DNA of 64,000 nucleotides from Albimonas sp036154955 (GTDB lineage: Bacteria; Pseudomonadota; Alphaproteobacteria; Rhodobacterales; Rhodobacteraceae). The stretch covers positions 1-64,000 of the forward strand of contig JAYZWL010000016.1 in NCBI GenBank assembly GCA_036154955.1, read 5' to 3'. Under the pieces are notes generated by a model. The model saw only the letters and a list, made by a program, of their open reading frames with translations. It was not told where the DNA came from and made no database searches. A program made the position numbers and the translations under genes. Positions 60,444-64,000 of the stretch are shown piece after piece; positions within the stretch are counted from its first letter, which is position 1; each line of letters starts with the position of its first letter.

Positions 60444-62603
60444 ATGAACCAGATGACCCCTGCGCCGAAGCCCGATCTTCGGGCCCTGTTCGACCCGAAA
60501 TCCATCGCGGTGATCGGCGCCTCCAACGACACCGCGAAAATCCCCGGCATGACGCTGGAAAGCCTGCTCAAGCACAAGACCGACGCAAGCGTGCCGGTCT
60601 ACCCGGTGCACCCCAAGCTGCCCGAGGTGCAGGGGCTGAAGGCCTATCCGTCGGTCGAGGCGGTGGTCGAGGCGACGGGCGCGGCCCCCGAACTCGCCAT
60701 CATCGTGATCCCCGCCAAGGCGGTGCCCGACATGCTGGAGGGCTGCGCCCAGGCCGGCGTGCGGGCCGCGATCATCATCACCTCCGGCTTCGCGGAGGAG
60801 CAGGGGGAGGAGGGCGCCGCCCTCCAGGCCCGGGTGCAGGAGACGATCCGCCGGCACGGGCTCGCCGTGCTGGGGCCGAACGCGCAGGGCTACGCCAATT
60901 TCGCCCGGGCGCTGTGCTGCACCTTCTCGCCGGCCGTGCGGCTGGCCACCGATCCGCTGATCCCCGAGTGGTGCGAGGACGGGGGGCGCATCTCGGTCGT
61001 CGCCCAGTCCGGGGCGCTGGGCTTCTCGCTCTACGACACCGGGCGGCTGAAGGAGCTGCCTTACCGCTTCGTGGTGACGACGGGGAACGAGGCCGGGGTC
61101 TCGGCCTTCGACGTGGTGGACCATCTGCTGGACGAGGGCGGCACGCAGGTCTTCGTCATGTTCCTCGAAGGCATCCGGGACGCCGCCCGCTTCCGGCAGG
61201 TGGCCGAGCGGGCGCTGCGCGAGGGCAAGCCGCTGGTGGTGGCCAAGGTCGGCATGTCGGCGGCGGCCGAACGCTCCGCCGCCTCGCATACCGGGGCGCT
61301 GGCCGGGTCCTGGCGGGCCAACAAGGCGATGTTCGACGCCTATGGCGTGACCCTGGTCGAGAGCCATGAGGAGCTGATCGACGTCGCCGCCGCCTTCATG
61401 GTCAACCGCCACCGCCTGCCCAAGGGGCGGGGCGTCGGCATCCCCACCTCCTCCGGCGGCGCCGGGGGCTGGACCGCGGACGGCTGCGCCGCCGCCGGGC
61501 TGGAGGTGCCGGAGCTGGAGCCGGAGGCGCGGGCGCGCATCGACGAGTTCCTGCCGCCCTACGGCTCCTCGGTGAACCCGGTGGACGGGACCGCGCAGGC
61601 CATCGGGCTGATCGGCAATTCCGAGCTGACCCGCCTGACCGCGCTGTCGGAGCGGGTCCACGGCATCGTCGGCGTGACCTCCGCCATCAACGCGGCCGCC
61701 TTCCTCAAGGAAGGGGACAATTTCCCCAAGGTCGGCCGGGAGCTGGAAAAACCCATCTGCTACTGGTCCTATACCCGCCCGAGCCGGGAGACCTTCGCGC
61801 TGTTCGCGAAGTCGGGCTGGGCGCTGTCGACCAATGTGCGCCACTCGACCCGCGCCATGGCCGCGATGTGCGCCTATGCGGAGGCCAAGGCCCGCTTCCG
61901 TCCGCCGCTCGTCGCCGACGCGGTCCCGGCGGAGGGCGAGATCGAGACGATGACCGAGCGCGACGCCAAGGCCTGGCTGCATGAGGCGGGCGTGGGCGGA
62001 GCGCCGGGCGGGCTCGCGACCTCGGCGGCGGAGGCCGCAAGCCTCGCCGCCGCGCTGGGCCGGCCCGCCGCGCTCAAGATCCAGTCGCCCGACATCCCCC
62101 ACAAGACCGAGGCCGGGGGCGTGTCGCTGGGCGTGGCGGCGGACGCCGCCGCGGACGAATACGCGGCGCTGCTGGCCCGCGTGAAGGCCCACGCCCCGGA
62201 CGCCCGCATCGAGGGCGTCTTGGTCGAACCCATGGCCCCCGGCGGAACCCAGATGCTGCTGGGCGTCACCCGCGACCCGCTGTTCGGCCCGATGCTGCTG
62301 GTCGGCGCCGGCGGCATCTACGCCGAAGTGCTGGACGACGTGGCCCTGTCGCCGCTGGTCGACGACGAGGACGCGGCGCTGCGGCTGCTCAAGGGTCTCA
62401 AGACCTGGCCCCTGCTCGACGGCGCGCGCGGGCAGGCCAGGGCCGACGTGCCGGCGCTGGTCAAGCTGATGCTGGCGCTTTGCCGCTTTGTGTCCGACAA
62501 TGCCGCGCGCATAGAAGAGATCGACCTCAATCCGGTCGTGGCGCATGAGGCGGGGCAGGGGGTTTCGGTCCTCGACGCGCTCGTCCTGCGCCGCGCCGGC
62601 TGA
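60444..62603 (+). CDS. Acyl-CoA synthetase, NDP-forming (acetate-CoA ligase family)
   Basis: A 719-residue fused alpha-beta ligase. The CoA-binding domain starts LFDPKSIAVIGASNDTAKIPG (about 14-34). A succinyl-CoA-ligase-like domain contains VLGPNAQGYANF, VVAQSGALGFSLYDTGR and SAASHTGALAGS with the phospho-histidine-type His. The ATP-grasp domain (about 490-715) has PAALKIQSPDIPHKTEAGGVSLGV and the late EIDLNPVVAH. It activates an acid with ATP, or recovers ATP from an acyl-CoA. In this operon, activation of the carboxylic acid before beta-oxidation is likely; the acid is unknown. Confidence 0.92.
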   Translation: MNQMTPAPKPDLRALFDPKSIAVIGASNDTAKIPGMTLESLLKHKTDASVPVYPVHPKLPEVQGLKAYPSVEAVVEATGAAPELAIIVIPAKAVPDMLEGCAQAGVRAAIIITSGFAEEQGEEGAALQARVQETIRRHGLAVLGPNAQGYANFARALCCTFSPAVRLATDPLIPEWCEDGGRISVVAQSGALGFSLYDTGRLKELPYRFVVTTGNEAGVSAFDVVDHLLDEGGTQVFVMFLEGIRDAARFRQVAERALREGKPLVVAKVGMSAAAERSAASHTGALAGSWRANKAMFDAYGVTLVESHEELIDVAAAFMVNRHRLPKGRGVGIPTSSGGAGGWTADGCAAAGLEVPELEPEARARIDEFLPPYGSSVNPVDGTAQAIGLIGNSELTRLTALSERVHGIVGVTSAINAAAFLKEGDNFPKVGRELEKPICYWSYTRPSRETFALFAKSGWALSTNVRHSTRAMAAMCAYAEAKARFRPPLVADAVPAEGEIETMTERDAKAWLHEAGVGGAPGGLATSAAEAASLAAALGRPAALKIQSPDIPHKTEAGGVSLGVAADAAADEYAALLARVKAHAPDARIEGVLVEPMAPGGTQMLLGVTRDPLFGPMLLVGAGGIYAEVLDDVALSPLVDDEDAALRLLKGLKTWPLLDGARGQARADVPALVKLMLALCRFVSDNAARIEEIDLNPVVAHEAGQGVSVLDALVLRRAG

Positions 62604-62631
62604 CAAGAACCCTGAACTGGGAGGACCCGAC

Positions 62632-63450
62632 ATGCCCAAGGACTTTTCCGCTTCCGAACTCGGCATCGACATCAAGGACTACGTCGCCACCGTCGAGATC
62701 CGCCGTCCGCCGCTGAACTTCTTCGACTTCGAGCTGATCCGCGAGATCGCCGACGTCTACGAGGCGCTGGACGAGCGCGACGACGTCCGCTCGATCATGC
62801 TCTGCGCCGACGGCAAGGCGTTCTGCGCGGGCGCCGACTTCTCGTCCCGCTCCGACGCGCAGCTGGAAACCGACGACGCGCCGGGCGAGAAGTCCAAGGT
62901 CGACGACGAGGGCGTGCAGCACCTCTATGTCGAGGCGACGCGCATCTTCGACTGCAAGAAGCCGACGGTGGCCTGCGTGCATGGCGCGGCGATCGGCGGG
63001 GGCCTCGGGCTCGCGGTGTCGGCCGACTTCCGCGTCGCCTCGCCCGAGGCGCGCTTCGCGGCCAACTTCACCCGGCTGGGCTTCCACCCGGGCTTCGGGC
63101 TGACCCACACCCTGCCGCTGATCGTCGGCCGGCAGAACGCCAACCTGGTGTTCATGACCTCGCGCCGCTTCACCGGCGAGGACGCCTACAAGATGGGCCT
63201 CGCCGACGTGCTGGTTCCCGCCTCGGAGGTCCGTCAGGCCGCCTGGGACCTGGCGCGGGAGATCGCGATCAACTCGCCGCTGGGCACCGTCTCCACCCGC
63301 GCGACCATGCGCCAGGGGCTGGCCAAGGCGGTGAAGGCCGCCACGGACCACGAGCTGGAGGAGCAGGTGCGCCTGCGCAAGACCAAGGACTTCAAGGAAG
63401 GCGTGCGCGCCACCGCGGCGCGCGAGATCCCCAACTTCATCGGGGCCTGA
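62632..63450 (+). CDS. Crotonase superfamily (enoyl-CoA hydratase-like) protein
   Basis: A 272-residue crotonase-fold protein. Oxyanion-hole segments are AFCAGADFSSRSD (about 64-76) and VHGAAIGGGLGLAVSADFRVASPEARFA (about 118-145). As in the crotonase at 11751, the positions of the two classical glutamates are not Glu (GGGLGL; NFTRLG), so a strict hydratase is doubtful. The ATG at 62632 follows GGGAGGACC. Upstream codons of the same frame overlap the ligase gene and are rejected. Confidence 0.88.
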   Translation: MPKDFSASELGIDIKDYVATVEIRRPPLNFFDFELIREIADVYEALDERDDVRSIMLCADGKAFCAGADFSSRSDAQLETDDAPGEKSKVDDEGVQHLYVEATRIFDCKKPTVACVHGAAIGGGLGLAVSADFRVASPEARFAANFTRLGFHPGFGLTHTLPLIVGRQNANLVFMTSRRFTGEDAYKMGLADVLVPASEVRQAAWDLAREIAINSPLGTVSTRATMRQGLAKAVKAATDHELEEQVRLRKTKDFKEGVRATAAREIPNFIGA

Positions 63451-63514
63451 TCGCGTCCAGCCAAGACCGGGGGCGGCGTCCGCGCCGCCCCCTTCCCGCG
63501 CCAGGAGCCCCGCC

Positions 63515-64000
63515 ATGTCCGCCGATCCCCTTCTGCCCCCCGTGTTCCGCGTCGGCGATGTGGAGGTGATCCGCGTCATCGAGATCCTCGCCCCCTTCCG
63601 CCTGCCCGAAGAGACCTGGCCCGAAAGCGCCGAAGAGGTGCGCGCGGCCCTGGACGCGCTGGGCGACGACCTGCCCGAGGGGTTGATCGACCCCGAGACC
63701 GGCATGGTGATTCTCGCCATCCAGACCTATGTGCTCAAGACCGCGCGGCGGACCATCGTGGTCGACACCTGCGTGGGCTGCGACAAGACCTATCCCTCGA
63801 TCCCCGCCTGGCATCAGCGCACCAACCGCTCCTGGCTGGCGCGCATGGCGGCGGCGGGGGTTGCGCCGGAAAGCGTGGACTACGTGCTCTGCACCCATCT
63901 GCACGGCGACCATGTGGGCTGGAACACGCAGCTTCTGGACGGGCGCTGGGTCCCGACCTTCCCGAACGCCACCTATCTGATGACCTCGGTGGACGAGGCC
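63515..64000 (+). CDS. Metallo-beta-lactamase-fold hydrolase (partial, cut by window edge)
   Basis: The first 162 codons of an MBL-fold protein that runs off the right edge. The zinc motif is TYVLxT then LCTHLHGDHVGWNT, with HLHGDH of the H-x-H-x-D-H type near residues 128-135. MBL hydrolases in acyl-CoA operons may act as thioesterases or lactonases; which one cannot be told from this part. An AGGAG lies seven bases before the ATG at 63515. It is 64 bases after the crotonase gene in the same direction. Confidence 0.88.
   Translation, partial: MSADPLLPPVFRVGDVEVIRVIEILAPFRLPEETWPESAEEVRAALDALGDDLPEGLIDPETGMVILAIQTYVLKTARRTIVVDTCVGCDKTYPSIPAWHQRTNRSWLARMAAAGVAPESVDYVLCTHLHGDHVGWNTQLLDGRWVPTFPNATYLMTSVDEA

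Overview
The window is very GC-rich (roughly 70 % by eye), dense DNA. TRAP transporters, a CaiB/CitE acyl-CoA catabolic cluster, a Rhodobacter-type sorbitol/mannitol (smo/mtl) operon, a DUF1127 gene, an RTX protein and a possible CtrA box all point to an alphaproteobacterium, most likely Rhodobacterales. The high GC produces very long antisense open frames (up to about 1,900 codons), which I treat as artefacts.

Region A (91-25590) is a catabolic island. It encodes a TAXI-type TRAP transporter, two further TRAP systems, one of which has two tandem binding proteins, and a BASS-type carrier. Enzymes are a CitE-like CoA-ester lyase, two family III CoA-transferases, two MmgE/PrpD proteins, a PaaK-like ligase, an amidase, a crotonase, an acyl-CoA dehydrogenase, a MaoC hydratase, a GAF protein and a PuuE-like imidase/allantoinase. 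The only DNA-binding regulator is a GntR/UTRA protein. A palindrome, TTGTCCGGACAA or a close variant, lies in four intergenic promoter regions at the heads of the transcription units, including next to gntR. I infer one regulon for uptake and degradation of a single kind of substrate, perhaps a cyclic imide or amide opened to a dicarboxylate half-amide, hydrolysed, CoA-activated, oxidised, hydrated and cleaved.

Region B (25830-36970) is polyol catabolism: ABC transporter smoEFGK, sorbitol dehydrogenase smoS, mannitol dehydrogenase mtlK, xylB, a ROK regulator and a fructokinase. Sorbitol and mannitol become fructose and then fructose phosphate. A small DUF1127 gene with its own terminator sits inverted between mtlK and xylB.

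Region C (37087-43261) holds a 1963-residue RTX protein joining a 5'-nucleotidase-like phosphoesterase, a beta-propeller and an extracellular nuclease, followed by tRNA-Val(CAC).

Region D (43297-49258) is mostly housekeeping: phosphoglycolate phosphatase, glmU, glmS, a lipoprotein, an AlkD-like repair protein and an IsdG-like haem monooxygenase. Region E (49388-57778) has two unusual subtilisin-family proteases around a Crp regulator, an adenylate cyclase with TolB-N-like and TPR parts, and a PAP2/vanadium-haloperoxidase-like protein with ten Thr-Ser-His repeats. Region F (58112 to the right edge) is an acyl-CoA degradation operon: small and large acyl-CoA dehydrogenases, an NDP-forming acyl-CoA ligase, a crotonase and a metallo-beta-lactamase-fold hydrolase cut by the window edge.

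A recurring pattern is a strong perfect GC stem-loop just after every one of the five periplasmic binding-protein genes, before or between the genes of the same transport operon.
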